Below, piece after piece: positions 8,557-17,927 of a stretch of 52,184 bases of DNA. This DNA comes from Caballeronia peredens (GTDB lineage: Bacteria > Pseudomonadota > Gammaproteobacteria > Burkholderiales > Burkholderiaceae): positions 1-52,184 of the forward strand of contig FCOH02000034.1 in the NCBI GenBank assembly GCA_001544595.2, written 5' to 3'. Under the pieces are notes generated by a model. It saw only the letters and a list, made by a program, of their open reading frames with translations, searched no databases and was not told the origin of the DNA. Positions within the stretch are counted from its first letter, which is position 1, and each line of letters begins with the position of its first letter. The translations under genes were made by a program, and so were the position numbers.

Positions 8557-9552
8557 TCAACGGTCGTAGACTTTCAGCAGCATTTTCGCCGATTCCACCC
8601 GCTGTTGATGATAAAAGCAAAGCTTCAGATACAGATCCGTCTGAAGCTTGAATGTCTCAAGCGGCACCGTCTTCATGAGCTTCCCAAGCTTTCTGAGGTT
8701 GTCGTTCCAGTGTTCGAAATCGCCTTCAGCATCATGTCGAAGAGTGTCTCTGCAATACTGGAGAACCTCTTCCTTGTTTTCGACAGCATGATAAAGCTGG
8801 GCGAGAGCGACTGAATCATATCTCCACGGAAATCGCGCAACCTCCACTTGCCAGAACGTTGTGTATCCAGACTCGACCAAGGCGGACGCGAACTGAGCGT
8901 CATACTGCGGATTTTTCAATAGGAAAGGCTCAATGTCGGTTAAAGTACGAATTGACTTACTAAGTTCCCGTACGCGCTTCAGCAGAGCGCTCGTAACTGC
9001 ACGCATCCCTTCTGTCGTGTCAAGCTCCTGCGCCAACGCCGCAACGTCTTCGGCACTGAGCGAGACGGTCACATCCTCTAGCTTGATCAGCTGAGTTGAT
9101 TTCTGAATCTCCGCAGGTGTCAAGAAATCCGGGTTACTACCAATCCTCAGCCCGACTCTCGCATATGCCCGACCGATCAGCCGAGAACAGAACTGCCTAG
9201 TTCCCCCTCGCACATACGCCGCGACAGGCGATACGGTCGCTTCTGCTAACGAATAGGGCGCGCCCGTTTCAGACCGTACGTAGCCAACCACCATATCAAG
9301 AGTCGCTTCCGGCAGCTCGACAACGGGACGATAGGCGTATATCGCACAGCTCTCATGGTAGCGCATCTTGTCGATGTTTCTCGCTTGCACACCTTCGGAC
9401 GTGGAGTCCATCACGGACGAGTTGGCGACATACAGCATCGCGTGCGATATATCGCTGTTGGTAAAGAAGCGAATGGCCGCACTAATCTTTCCGGTCGACG
9501 TCGAAAGAATGATGTCGCCCTTCTTAAGTTTTCTAACGTCGATCTTCTTCAT
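8557..9552 (-). CDS. YiiX/YaeF-like permuted papain-like hydrolase with C-terminal helical extension
   Basis: 331 residues. The first 150 form a permuted NlpC/P60 (papain-like) domain. It has KKGDIILSTSTG at the start, the catalytic His37 in SDISHAMLYV, and the catalytic Cys122 in RQFCSRLIGRAY. Family members include E. coli YiiX/YaeF and poxvirus G6; proposed substrates are lipids or peptide amides. Residues 150-331 form a charged, mostly helical region without a known match. I chose the ATG at 9552, since a CAGG lies 8 bases upstream and the domain starts at once, rather than the in-frame ATG at 9582. There is no signal peptide, so it is probably cytoplasmic. Confidence 0.7.
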   Translation of the reverse strand: MKKIDVRKLKKGDIILSTSTGKISAAIRFFTNSDISHAMLYVANSSVMDSTSEGVQARNIDKMRYHESCAIYAYRPVVELPEATLDMVVGYVRSETGAPYSLAEATVSPVAAYVRGGTRQFCSRLIGRAYARVGLRIGSNPDFLTPAEIQKSTQLIKLEDVTVSLSAEDVAALAQELDTTEGMRAVTSALLKRVRELSKSIRTLTDIEPFLLKNPQYDAQFASALVESGYTTFWQVEVARFPWRYDSVALAQLYHAVENKEEVLQYCRDTLRHDAEGDFEHWNDNLRKLGKLMKTVPLETFKLQTDLYLKLCFYHQQRVESAKMLLKVYDR

Positions 9553-10218
9553 GTTGTACCTGGTAAGAGAAACGTCATCCAAGCATTATCATACCGGGCG
9601 GTTCAGTGTCGCCGCCTGACGCAGTCCTAGCATAGAAACCAGTTGAAGATCGAGAAGCTGACGCAACCGGCAAGATAGTCGCGCCTTGATATGGGTCGAC
9701 TCTTCCGCGGCACCGAACGTCCTTGCCAACCGACTTCTGAAAACGTTCGTGAAACTGGTTCAATGGCGGCGACGGCTCTGGACGCTCAAAGGCGCTCCTG
9801 ATAATTGGCGATGGTCATTGGGCACCATACCGACGGTAACGGCGGCCGCTATGTTCGCGCAACAGGATGACACCTACACGGGCATGCGGCAGCCACGATC
9901 TTGAGCAGGACATTTTCTCCGATTTCTCAGCGCAACCGTGCTGGTAGCCGTTCTTCGTTGAGTATGCTGGATCTCGATAACTCCTTGCTTTCCCGCTCTC
10001 GGCTTAGAGATTGGCAACGCAACGGAACATGGAGACTCCCCTGTCATCGATTCATGCGCGATAAAATATTCTTATCGCGGTAAAAAAAATAGCATCTTTT
10101 TCGAGTCACCGTCCGCGACTAAACTCCGCTCATTCTTAATTTGCGGGTAGGCAAAATCCTCGCCTACAACCGCAGGCACCAGCAGGCAAAACGCTGCTCG
10201 GTGAATACAAGCGGAGAC
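9553..10218. other. Divergent intergenic region
   Basis: About 670 bases between the divergent papain-like gene and the porin. Short open frames here (for example 9686-9904) look like chance. The only clear structure is the palindrome at 10057-10079, listed separately. Confidence 0.5.
10057..10079. promoter_or_regulatory. Perfect palindrome upstream of the porin (operator candidate)
   Basis: Arms CGCGATAA (10057-10064) and TTATCGCG (10072-10079) are separated by 7 bases. A poly-A tract follows, and the porin start lies about 140 bases downstream. The size and symmetry fit a dimeric repressor site, for example GntR or MarR type. No regulator is assigned. Confidence 0.5.
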
Positions 10219-11358
10219 ATGATGACGGCAAAAATCGCCCTGCTAACCGGTGCACTGTGTTCCGGCTTAGCTATGAACGCATACTCGCAATCAAACGTAA
10301 CGCTCTACGGACTTATCAATTCTGGCCTCACTTATCAGAACAACGCAAAGGGGTCGCCATTATTCAAGGCTCAGAGCGGCGCGTGGGGCGGTAGTCGTTG
10401 GGGCATCCAAGGGTCCGAGGATCTCGGCGGCGGCATCTCAAGTATTTTCCTGCTAGAGAACGGTTTTGACGCCTATTCCGGGACGCTTGGGCAGAATGGG
10501 AGAATGTTCGGCCGCTCTGCGTGGGTCGGAATCGCCTCACCATGGGGCAAGGTTACCGCTGGCCGGCAATACGAGGAAACGACCGCGTTTTTGGGAAAAA
10601 TCAGTGCCTCGGGCTTGTGGGCCGGGTACATCGGAAGTCACATTGGTGACGTAGACAATGTCGGCGCGACAAATCGGGTCGACAACACGCTTCGCTACGA
10701 GACACCCGACTTAGCGGGGTTGCGTGTAAGTGCGCTCTACCGTGTCGGTGGCACGCCGGGAAACATTGGGACAAACGAAATCTTTGGCCTCGGCGCATCA
10801 TATGTGCGCGGAGGCTTGCAAATGGCCGCAGCCTATGAAAACGTGCACAATCCCGCGACGTCGCTCTACGACGGCACTGTGGTTACTCCCACGTTTGTCA
10901 GTCCCGCGAGCAACCCCATCTTCAGCGGATATGAGTCGGCATCGGACATGCGGGTGATTGGCGCAGGCGCAACGTATCAATTCGGCCAATTGACCGTTGG
11001 CGCCGTCTACACCAACACACAGTTCAGAGACGTCATTCGGACTGCCTCAACTCCACTTGCTGGAAGTCACACGTTTCAAGACGTCCAGGCCAACCTCACT
11101 TACCGAGTCAACACGAGCACGTTGCTGGGTGCAGCGTTCGACTATTTGAGTACAAGCACGGCGCATTACAGTCAAGCGATGTTCGGCCCCCACTACGCGC
11201 TTTCAAAGCGAACTGAGCTGTACGCCATCGGTATCTATCAACACGCTTCTGGAACGAATTCGGTCAATAAACCGGCGGTCGCGAGTATCAACACACTCAC
11301 CGCCTCCTCAACTCCGAATCAGGTTGCGGTGAATGCCGGCATCATTCAGCGCTTCTAA
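10219..11358 (+). CDS. Gram-negative general porin (Burkholderia OmpC/Porin_4 type)
   Basis: A 379-residue outer-membrane trimeric beta-barrel. It has a signal peptide of about 22 residues ending near MNAYSQS, followed by NVTLYGLINSGLTYQ, the standard first strand. It also has SRWGIQGSEDLGGGISSIFLLENGF, with the GxEDLG motif, and the L3 region around GKVTAGRQYEETTAF. The protein ends NAGIIQRF; a C-terminal Phe is the outer-membrane assembly signal. The start at 10219 was chosen over the in-frame codon at 10141 because the signal peptide begins there and GGAG precedes it. It probably supplies uptake for the hydrolase/transporter cluster that follows. Confidence 0.9.
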   Translation: MMTAKIALLTGALCSGLAMNAYSQSNVTLYGLINSGLTYQNNAKGSPLFKAQSGAWGGSRWGIQGSEDLGGGISSIFLLENGFDAYSGTLGQNGRMFGRSAWVGIASPWGKVTAGRQYEETTAFLGKISASGLWAGYIGSHIGDVDNVGATNRVDNTLRYETPDLAGLRVSALYRVGGTPGNIGTNEIFGLGASYVRGGLQMAAAYENVHNPATSLYDGTVVTPTFVSPASNPIFSGYESASDMRVIGAGATYQFGQLTVGAVYTNTQFRDVIRTASTPLAGSHTFQDVQANLTYRVNTSTLLGAAFDYLSTSTAHYSQAMFGPHYALSKRTELYAIGIYQHASGTNSVNKPAVASINTLTASSTPNQVAVNAGIIQRF

Positions 11359-11409
11359 CGCGCGACATACGAACCGCTGGAAGCGCAATTCCCGAACTTG
11401 TTTTTGAGC

Positions 11410-12330
11410 CTATTGCAACGAATCCGCCTGCTCGCGCGCCGCCTGACGCAAACACTCGCTGAATCGCAGAACCGCCGGTGTCGGCGCAAGGTCTCGTCGA
11501 GAGATGATTGCGAAATCAAGTTCAGGAAGTTCATCTTGGATCGGTGCCATCGTGATTCCGAGCGGAATCATCGAACGGACCAAGGGTCGGGTATAGCAGC
11601 CAATCACGTCGGTTTTTGCAAGCAAACCGGCCCTCACGGCAAATGAAGAAGGTGCGTCAAGCATGCGTCTCGGAAAAGGAAGTCCCTGCGCTTCAAACAT
11701 CGCCTTCATCACGCTTTGGGACAAACCCTCTGACGTCAGGGTTGCAATCCACTCTGCATCCAGCAATTCAGTGAGCCGAGTGGATTTAGCAAGAGGGTGC
11801 CCGGCCCGCATCGCGATCGCGAACCGGCAAGTAAATAACGAATCGTGTTCGAAGTCGCTGTCCAGCTCTGGCGCGCGGTGCGTTACCGCAATGTCCAGTT
11901 CCCCGTTGCGCAAGCGGGCAAGAGTCTCGACGACTGAAAGCTCATGGATGCGCAGCTTCACCAAGGGCATCATCTCGCGAAACTTGAGCACCGCGTCTGG
12001 AAGGATCGTTAGCGCAATCGTCGAAAGCGTGCCCACGGAGACATTGCCGACGGGTCGATTTTTAACTTGCTCTATCGTTTCCCTAACGCGCCGCATGTCA
12101 GCAAGAAGTTGTTCCGCACGTGGTAACAGAGCATCACCCGCCTCAGTAAGTTCGATGCCCCGGTTTGTTCGCGTGACCAGTTCGACGTCAAGAGAGCTTT
12201 CGAGCTCGCGAATTGTGTGCGTCACTGCCGGTTGCGTAAGCCCTAGCTGTCGTGCCGCTGCACGAAGACTACCCAACCTCGCGGCATACACAAATGCAAG
12301 CAATTGCTGCTGTTTCACTGCGTGCTCCAT
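11410..12330 (-). CDS. LysR-type transcriptional regulator
   Basis: 306 residues. The N-terminal winged helix (residues 5-65) contains SLRAAARQLGLTQPAVTHTIRELE; the effector-binding domain covers about 90-295. It is convergent with the porin (51-base gap) and divergent from the M20 amidohydrolase, with a 320-base gap between starts. LysR proteins usually control the gene they diverge from, so control of the amidohydrolase/symporter genes is the simplest reading. It resembles the group that includes aromatic-pathway regulators such as GbpR/AmnR, but this is only a loose impression. Confidence 0.85.
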   Translation of the reverse strand: MEHAVKQQQLLAFVYAARLGSLRAAARQLGLTQPAVTHTIRELESSLDVELVTRTNRGIELTEAGDALLPRAEQLLADMRRVRETIEQVKNRPVGNVSVGTLSTIALTILPDAVLKFREMMPLVKLRIHELSVVETLARLRNGELDIAVTHRAPELDSDFEHDSLFTCRFAIAMRAGHPLAKSTRLTELLDAEWIATLTSEGLSQSVMKAMFEAQGLPFPRRMLDAPSSFAVRAGLLAKTDVIGCYTRPLVRSMIPLGITMAPIQDELPELDFAIISRRDLAPTPAVLRFSECLRQAAREQADSLQ

Positions 12331-12650
12331 GCCTAACTGCAGGCGAACCCATGAGGTTAAGGACGGAAAAACAGGATCGATACGTATTCGCGAACGCTCA
12401 GCGTCGACCGGAAATTATAGATGACCACTGCGCAATAAGCCGTCGCAAGACGTCGCCATGATTGCGGTCATCGCAGCGATCACGTCAGCAATCCGCTCCG
12501 CAGGCCTTGATGTGTGGCGTTCCGAATCACAAATTGGATCTGCTCGTGTTGCCGCGAACACTCAAATGTTGAAGGCCCAAACGCTTCTTGATACACCACC
12601 TATCTAAGGGGGACTGCCGTCAAGGCTCTCCTCGAAAAAGGACTGATCGT
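12331..12650. promoter_or_regulatory. Divergent promoter region of LysR and M20 gene
   Basis: 320 bases between divergent starts. A LysR box (T-N11-A type) is expected, but no single site stands out by eye. AAAGGA before 12651 is the ribosome binding site of the amidohydrolase. Confidence 0.4.
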
Positions 12651-13838
12651 ATGTCGCACCTTGGATTTACCTCTATAGACGAGCTCGCGCCTCACTCTGG
12701 CGAGCTGTCTCACATCCGCCAACATCTTCATCAGCACCCTGAACTCGGGTTCCAAGAATTGCAGACGTCAGATCTGGTTGCTAGCAAGCTCAAGCAGTGG
12801 GGGTGGGACGTGACCAGAGGTGTTGGAAAAACAGGGGTCGTTGGGACGCTCAAGATAGGGAACAGTCATCGGAAGATTGGAATTCGGGCTGATATGGACG
12901 CTCTGCCCATCTTGGAAAAAACTGGTCTACCGTACGCCAGCGTCGAACCGGGAAAAATGCACGCCTGCGGCCATGACGGACACACAACCATGTTGCTCGG
13001 CGCCGCTCGCCATCTGGCGGCTACTCGCCGATTCAACGGCACGGCGCATTTGTACTTCCAGCCCGCGGAGGAACTGGGAAAAGCAGGAGGCGCGCGAAGC
13101 ATGATTGCTGACGGCCTATTCGAGCGCTTCCCGTGCGACGCAGTCTTCGGGATGCACAACCATCCCGGTGTGGAAATCGGTACGTTCTTGTTTCGCAGGG
13201 GCCCGTTCATGGCCGCCAGCGATAAGGTTTACGTCCATATCGATGGCGTCGGTGGCCATGCAGCGCGCCCGCACTTGTGCGTCGACCCCGTCGTGGTTGC
13301 GGCCAGCATCACCATGGCGCTGCAAACAATTGTGTCTCGAAACGTCGACCCGTCCCAACCTGCGGTCGTAACGGTCGGCGCTTTGCAAGTTGGCGAGACC
13401 CACAACGTCATACCTTCTTTTGCCAAGATGCAGTTAAGCGTGCGCTCGTTCAATGACGAGATTCGCTCAGTCATGGAGAGACGGATCCGAGAACTCATTC
13501 AATCGCAAGCCGAAAGCTTTGGCGCGAAGGCATCGGTCGACTATGTGCATGGGCCAGACGTAGTCGTGAACACCATTGAAGAAACGGATTTCGCCATTGC
13601 AGTCGCGAGGGAGCTCGTTGGCGACGAACACGTTAATACTCATGCGGACCTCGTGATGGCGAGCGAGGATTTCTCGTTCATGCTGCAACAGCGCCCCGGA
13701 ACCTACCTTAGATTAGGCAACGGTACCGGAAAACGGGGTTGCTCCGTACACAATCCGCTCTACGACTTCAACGACGAAAATTTACCGATCGGTGCTGCCT
13801 TCTGGGCTCGGCTCGTCGAGCGATACCTCGCCCACTGA
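12651..13838 (+). CDS. M20-family amidohydrolase (hippurate hydrolase-like)
   Basis: A 395-residue metallo-amidohydrolase that cuts N-acyl amino acids such as hippurate. Seen in order: RQHLHQHPELGFQE (residues 23-36), RADMDALPI, the metal-binding MHACGHDGHT, QPAEELGKAGG with the metal/catalytic Glu, and near the C-terminus MASEDFSFM and a late His. The dimerisation lid lies around 185-300. Start 12651 has AAAGGA upstream; the longer in-frame start at 12588 precedes the family's usual N-terminus. It is followed after 43 bases by a symporter gene on the same strand, so uptake of an acyl amino acid or related amide followed by hydrolysis is likely. The substrate is not determined. Confidence 0.85.
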   Translation: MSHLGFTSIDELAPHSGELSHIRQHLHQHPELGFQELQTSDLVASKLKQWGWDVTRGVGKTGVVGTLKIGNSHRKIGIRADMDALPILEKTGLPYASVEPGKMHACGHDGHTTMLLGAARHLAATRRFNGTAHLYFQPAEELGKAGGARSMIADGLFERFPCDAVFGMHNHPGVEIGTFLFRRGPFMAASDKVYVHIDGVGGHAARPHLCVDPVVVAASITMALQTIVSRNVDPSQPAVVTVGALQVGETHNVIPSFAKMQLSVRSFNDEIRSVMERRIRELIQSQAESFGAKASVDYVHGPDVVVNTIEETDFAIAVARELVGDEHVNTHADLVMASEDFSFMLQQRPGTYLRLGNGTGKRGCSVHNPLYDFNDENLPIGAAFWARLVERYLAH

Positions 13839-13881
13839 CGACGAACGACCCTACCTAACAGATGTCAAGGATCGACAATTG

Positions 13882-15186
13882 ATGCCTACCACGAACAACA
13901 CGGATGCTGCAGCTACGGTTACTGTGCGCAGCGGTTCGAGAAAGATGATGATTGCCGGAACCGTCATCGGCAACTGTCTCGAGTTCTACGACTTCACGGT
14001 CTACACCTACTTTGCCGTCATTATTGGGAAATTGTATTTCCCCTCTCAAGACCCGACGGTGTCTTTGATGTCCTCAGTTGCAACCTTCGCGGCGGGGTTC
14101 ATTACTCGTCCGCTAGGCAGCCTGCTCCTCGGTCTCTATGCCGACCGGCGAGGTCGAAAGGCCGCTCTCAGCCTCACAATCTTGCTAATGGCATTCGGCA
14201 CCGGTCTCATCGCCATCACGCCGACCTACGACCAAATCGGTGTCGCAGCGCCGATTCTCATCGTGCTTGCACGTCTCTTACAGGGATTCTCGCAGGGCGG
14301 CGAATTTGGAACGGCTACATCCACCTTGCTTGAGGCCGGTGACCAGAAAGCCCGTGGCCTTCGCGTGAGTTGGCAGCTTGCGACGCAAGGCACTGGCACG
14401 ATCTTGGGTGCAGGCCTGGCAGCGCTACTTTCGGCGACACTCTCGAGAGAGGCCTTGGACGCTTGGGGCTGGCGCCTGCCGTTTATATTTGGCGTTCTCA
14501 TAGCGCCCGTGGGCATCTACCTGCGACGAAATCTCCACGAAGACTGGGTAGCCTCCGCCACCGAAGGCTCAGCCACAGGCATCCTGAGGGAGCTTTTCAC
14601 CACCCACCTTCGCACACAGATATTGATCACTCTGACGGGTATGGGCGGAACCGTCACGGTGTACCTTCTCAATTTCATGCCGATCTATGCAATCAAGACA
14701 TTCGGTCTGCCAATGGCGACGTCCATGTTGGTCGGGGTGTCAACGGGCATGGTTACGATGTTTGCGGGTCCTTTGGCGGGCGCAACGTCCGATCGTTTGA
14801 GGAGCCGCAAGACGCTAATCTTCATCGGGCGCGGTGCACTTCTCGTGGGGCTGCTTCCCGCATTTCTGTTTATCAATCGCACACCCTCCGTGAGCGTGAT
14901 TCTCCCAATCACTGCTTGCCTGACTTTCTTCTACGCATTCGGTTCGGCAACCTCGTTCACCTTGATGTGTGAATCGTTGCCCCGAGCCGTGCGGGCAACC
15001 GGAATTTCGATTGCCTACGCCGTCAGCGTTTGCGTCTTCGGTGGCACCGCGCAGTTCGTTAGCGTATGGCTCGTCCGAATCAGTGGCGATCCTGTCGCAC
15101 CGGCCTGGTATGCAACAGCATGCGTGGCAGTGTCACTGCTCGCGGTCTCGTTGCTCAAGGAAACTGGGAACAAATCGCTGCGCTGA
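13882..15186 (+). CDS. MHS-type MFS proton symporter
   Basis: 434 residues with 12 predicted membrane helices. The N-terminus AGTVIGNCLEFYDFTVYTYFA is the hallmark of the metabolite:H+ symporter group (ProP, ShiA, KgtP, CitH). The loop 2-3 motif GLYADRRGRKAAL and the GFSQGGEFG segment in helix 5 agree. It brings organic acids or zwitterions across the inner membrane with protons. It lies 43 bases after the M20 amidohydrolase and probably imports its substrate. The start at 13882 has AAGGA about 10 bases upstream; an in-frame ATG at 13792 lies inside the upstream gene. Confidence 0.88.
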   Translation: MPTTNNTDAAATVTVRSGSRKMMIAGTVIGNCLEFYDFTVYTYFAVIIGKLYFPSQDPTVSLMSSVATFAAGFITRPLGSLLLGLYADRRGRKAALSLTILLMAFGTGLIAITPTYDQIGVAAPILIVLARLLQGFSQGGEFGTATSTLLEAGDQKARGLRVSWQLATQGTGTILGAGLAALLSATLSREALDAWGWRLPFIFGVLIAPVGIYLRRNLHEDWVASATEGSATGILRELFTTHLRTQILITLTGMGGTVTVYLLNFMPIYAIKTFGLPMATSMLVGVSTGMVTMFAGPLAGATSDRLRSRKTLIFIGRGALLVGLLPAFLFINRTPSVSVILPITACLTFFYAFGSATSFTLMCESLPRAVRATGISIAYAVSVCVFGGTAQFVSVWLVRISGDPVAPAWYATACVAVSLLAVSLLKETGNKSLR

Positions 15187-15304
15187 ACGCAGGGCCTGAG
15201 CAGAGCAACGGGCTTCCTGCAGGATCATTCGAGATTGCGCACTGTTACTAACACCGTTGTCGCGAGATCAGGCGTTCACGCCACCGCTATAGAGAGAAAA
15301 GGAA

Positions 15305-16564
15305 ATGAATATGGTCAACATTCCAAAGCACTTGGCCGCCGTATTGTTGACGCTTGCCTCAGCGGGTCTGTCCATCGCGTCGGCCGACTCATTGTCGGCA
15401 CCCGGCGACGGGGGCGTGCCAGCTTTTTACAACTGGAAGAAAGCAATACCGTCCAAGCCAGGTCAGCTTCTGCGCACAGAGCCGTTGACGGGACAACAGG
15501 AATTGGCGTCCGCTCAGGAGAACATTCGGATCCTATACGTTTCAACAGATGGCATCGATAATCATACCCCCGTTGTCGTGTCCGGCGCCCTGTTTTTGCC
15601 AAAGGGAACGCCGCCACGCGGAGGCTGGCCGCTAATGGCCTGGGCCCATGGCACTGTTGGAAGCGCGGACATTTGCGCGCCGTCGTTCACAGGTCGCAGC
15701 GACCGCGATATCCATTACCTGAACTACTGGCTGGCGCGGGGCTACGCAATTGTCGCCACCGACTATCAAGGGCTTGGCACGCCGGGAATTCACCCCTACG
15801 GACTGACCCGCCCGCTTGCATACGACGTACTTGATAGCATCCGCGCAGTGCAAAACGGGAGCTTCCCACTTTCGAAGCGTGTTGTCGTTTTTGGCCAATC
15901 TCAGGGCGGTCGTGCCGCGTTCGCAACAGCCGTCTACGCGAAATCTTACGCGCCCGATCTCGATATCGTCGGCGTGGTCGCAACGGGAACCCCGTACTCG
16001 ACCGGCCAGGATTTAGCAGCAGCAGAGCATGTGGAGGCACATCGGTCGGTTGTTCCGACATTTGCTTACAACGTACTTCGCCTCACCACAGCTGAGCGCC
16101 TGGACTCATCGTTCACTCCGGCCGACTATCTGAGCAGTCGGGCGATAGAGACGTTTCATTTGAGCCAGCGTGCCTGTCTCCACGAAATCGAACGCGACAT
16201 CGTGGAGAAGAAACTTACGTATAACGATAGTTTTGTGCGCTCCCCGTCAGCGGTGTTTAACAACATCGAACGGATGGCAGCCTACCCGACCTTAAACTCG
16301 GACATTCCCATTTTCATTGGTACAGGCGGCAAGGACCGCGACGTGTTCGTTCCAAGCCAGGTCGCGCTGGTGGCCAATGCCTGCAAAGCTGGAGATCGGA
16401 TCGAATGGCATTTGTACCCTGCTCTCAACCATTCCGAGACCGTCAATGGCTCGCTTGTCGATTCGACGCGCTTTGTCGCCAGCGCGTTCGCAGGCAATCG
16501 CCTTGACGGTAACTGCGCATCGTCCATGGCAGATATCGCGAGAAATTTCCCGCCTCAGCAATGA
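15305..16564 (+). CDS. Secreted alpha/beta hydrolase (secretory-lipase type)
   Basis: 419 residues with a signal peptide (residues 1-27, hydrophobic core AAVLLTLASAGLSIA, cut after ASA). The serine nucleophile is Ser199 in FGQSQGG. LMAWAHGTVG (110-119) gives the oxyanion hole and DYQGLGTPG follows. A late Asp (GGKDRDVF) and His (NHSE) complete the triad. This fits the secretory lipase/LIP family, which cleaves esters outside the cytoplasm. An AAAAGGAA stands before the ATG. It follows the symporter by 118 bases on the same strand and could supply acid substrates to it; that link is inference. Confidence 0.8.
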   Translation: MNMVNIPKHLAAVLLTLASAGLSIASADSLSAPGDGGVPAFYNWKKAIPSKPGQLLRTEPLTGQQELASAQENIRILYVSTDGIDNHTPVVVSGALFLPKGTPPRGGWPLMAWAHGTVGSADICAPSFTGRSDRDIHYLNYWLARGYAIVATDYQGLGTPGIHPYGLTRPLAYDVLDSIRAVQNGSFPLSKRVVVFGQSQGGRAAFATAVYAKSYAPDLDIVGVVATGTPYSTGQDLAAAEHVEAHRSVVPTFAYNVLRLTTAERLDSSFTPADYLSSRAIETFHLSQRACLHEIERDIVEKKLTYNDSFVRSPSAVFNNIERMAAYPTLNSDIPIFIGTGGKDRDVFVPSQVALVANACKAGDRIEWHLYPALNHSETVNGSLVDSTRFVASAFAGNRLDGNCASSMADIARNFPPQQ

Positions 16565-16912
16565 GCGTTACCAAAGTGTATCTACGGTTGGCGCATCGAA
16601 ATTCCTCGTTTCGTTCGCCTCCATAGTACACACGACCCCTTGTCAATCAAGCATTTGCGACACATATCACGCGGAACGATGACAAAACCAGAATTTCGAT
16701 GCTGCCTCCATTAATATCATCGGTCTGTTGAGCGCGTGTTTCTTTACCCTGTCCGAGTCAGAGTAATCTCACCCGTACGAGCGAGGCGCAGCGAATAGAC
16801 GTGATTGTCCGATTGGCGTGCTGCGCTTTTCAGAAAATTGTTTATGCAAAAACGCAAAAACGAAAGCAGCCTAACTTCGCAAGCATCAAAGCGCGGGAAC
16901 GAATCTTTGAAT
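16565..16912. other. Intergenic, no gene recognised
   Basis: About 350 bases between two hydrolase genes. The frame of the downstream gene is open back to 16805, with an alternative ATG at 16844. Nothing else is recognised. Confidence 0.4.
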
Positions 16913-17884
16913 ATGCGCCGAGACGTGCTGCGCGCTATCGCGGCGCTTCCTCTTGCTGGGGGCGCGATAGCGGCTCCGGCGGAACGGGAAAGTTTCCGTC
17001 CGAGCCAACCCGACGCAAAAGACTTCGTCTCGTATCGAACAGTAGACGTCAAGGGCGTGAAAATATTTTACCGCGAAGCAGGGCCGGAAAACGGACCGGT
17101 ATTGCTGCTCTTACATGGCTACTCGTCATCATCGCGGATGTTCGAATCAATCATGTCAAAGCTCTCTGCGTGGTTCCGAGTCATAGCGCCTGACTACCCC
17201 GGATTTGGTTGGTCCGATGCGCCAGATCCATCAGCGTATGCATATACGTTCGAGAATTTGTCACAGACAATACTGGATTTTTCAGACCTCTTAAAGCTAG
17301 AGCGCTATTCTCTGTACATGCAGGACTATGGTGGCCCTGTCGGCTTCGGAATGGCAACCGCTCGTCCCGAGCGCATCCATTCCCTCGTCGTACAGAATGC
17401 AGTCATTCACGAGGAAGGTTTGACAGGGCTGTGGGACGCAAGAAAGGCATACTGGACGAATCGCGATGCTCATGAAGCCGCGATCCGTGAAGGTATGTTC
17501 TCTGTGCCTGCCGGCATTGCGCGTCACGTCGGAGATCGGCCGCATCTCGAGCGTTACAATCCCGATCTTTGGATGGACGAAATACTCTCGCTGCGAAGGC
17601 CCGGGATTGATCGAATCCAATTGAATCTGAGCTTCGACTACCAAAACAATCTTAAGCGCTATCCGGAATGGCAGTCGTACCTGCGAACCAAGCGTCCACC
17701 ACTACTCGTTCTGTGGGGGCAGCATGACCCCCTATTTTCAGTGAAAGGCGCCTGGGCGATGCAGCGGGAGCAGCCTAAGGCGATCATCAACGTATTGGAA
17801 GCGGGACATTTCGCTACCTACGACGTTCCTTCAGAAATCTCAAAGCGCGTTCTCAGTTTCCATCACGACCTTGAAGTAGCCTAG
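16913..17884 (+). CDS. Exported alpha/beta hydrolase with Asp nucleophile (haloalkane dehalogenase/epoxide hydrolase-like)
   Basis: 323 residues. The N-terminus MRRDVLRAIAALPLAGGAIAA is a signal sequence with a twin arginine, so Tat export is possible. The core has LLLHGYSSSSRMF (oxyanion HG), DYPGFGWSD, and MQDYGGPVG in which Asp138 takes the nucleophile place. The late part has LVLWGQHDPLF and EAGHFATYD with the catalytic His. The Asp nucleophile separates it from Ser esterases and fits the dehalogenase/epoxide hydrolase branch, but many DYGG proteins of unknown substrate exist. A start at 16844 would add 23 polar residues before the signal; the shorter form fits export better. Confidence 0.72.
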   Translation: MRRDVLRAIAALPLAGGAIAAPAERESFRPSQPDAKDFVSYRTVDVKGVKIFYREAGPENGPVLLLLHGYSSSSRMFESIMSKLSAWFRVIAPDYPGFGWSDAPDPSAYAYTFENLSQTILDFSDLLKLERYSLYMQDYGGPVGFGMATARPERIHSLVVQNAVIHEEGLTGLWDARKAYWTNRDAHEAAIREGMFSVPAGIARHVGDRPHLERYNPDLWMDEILSLRRPGIDRIQLNLSFDYQNNLKRYPEWQSYLRTKRPPLLVLWGQHDPLFSVKGAWAMQREQPKAIINVLEAGHFATYDVPSEISKRVLSFHHDLEVA

Positions 17885-17888
17885 ACCA

Positions 17889-17920
17889 CTTGCGCTATTA
17901 GCTTTACGCTTTAGCGCAAG
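17889..17920. terminator. Hairpin between convergent genes (possible bidirectional terminator)
   Basis: Arms CTTGCGCTA (17889-17897) and TAGCGCAAG (17912-17920) are perfect 9-bp complements around a 14-base loop. They lie 5 bases after the hydrolase stop and 8 bases before the end of the convergent LysR gene. No U-run follows, so its efficiency is uncertain. Confidence 0.5.
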
Positions 17921-17927
17921 ATTCCTC

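Noticed and set aside
11663..12424. 253-residue plus-strand frame opposite the LysR gene
   Set aside because: Ser/Arg-rich shadow of the LysR frame, without family resemblance.
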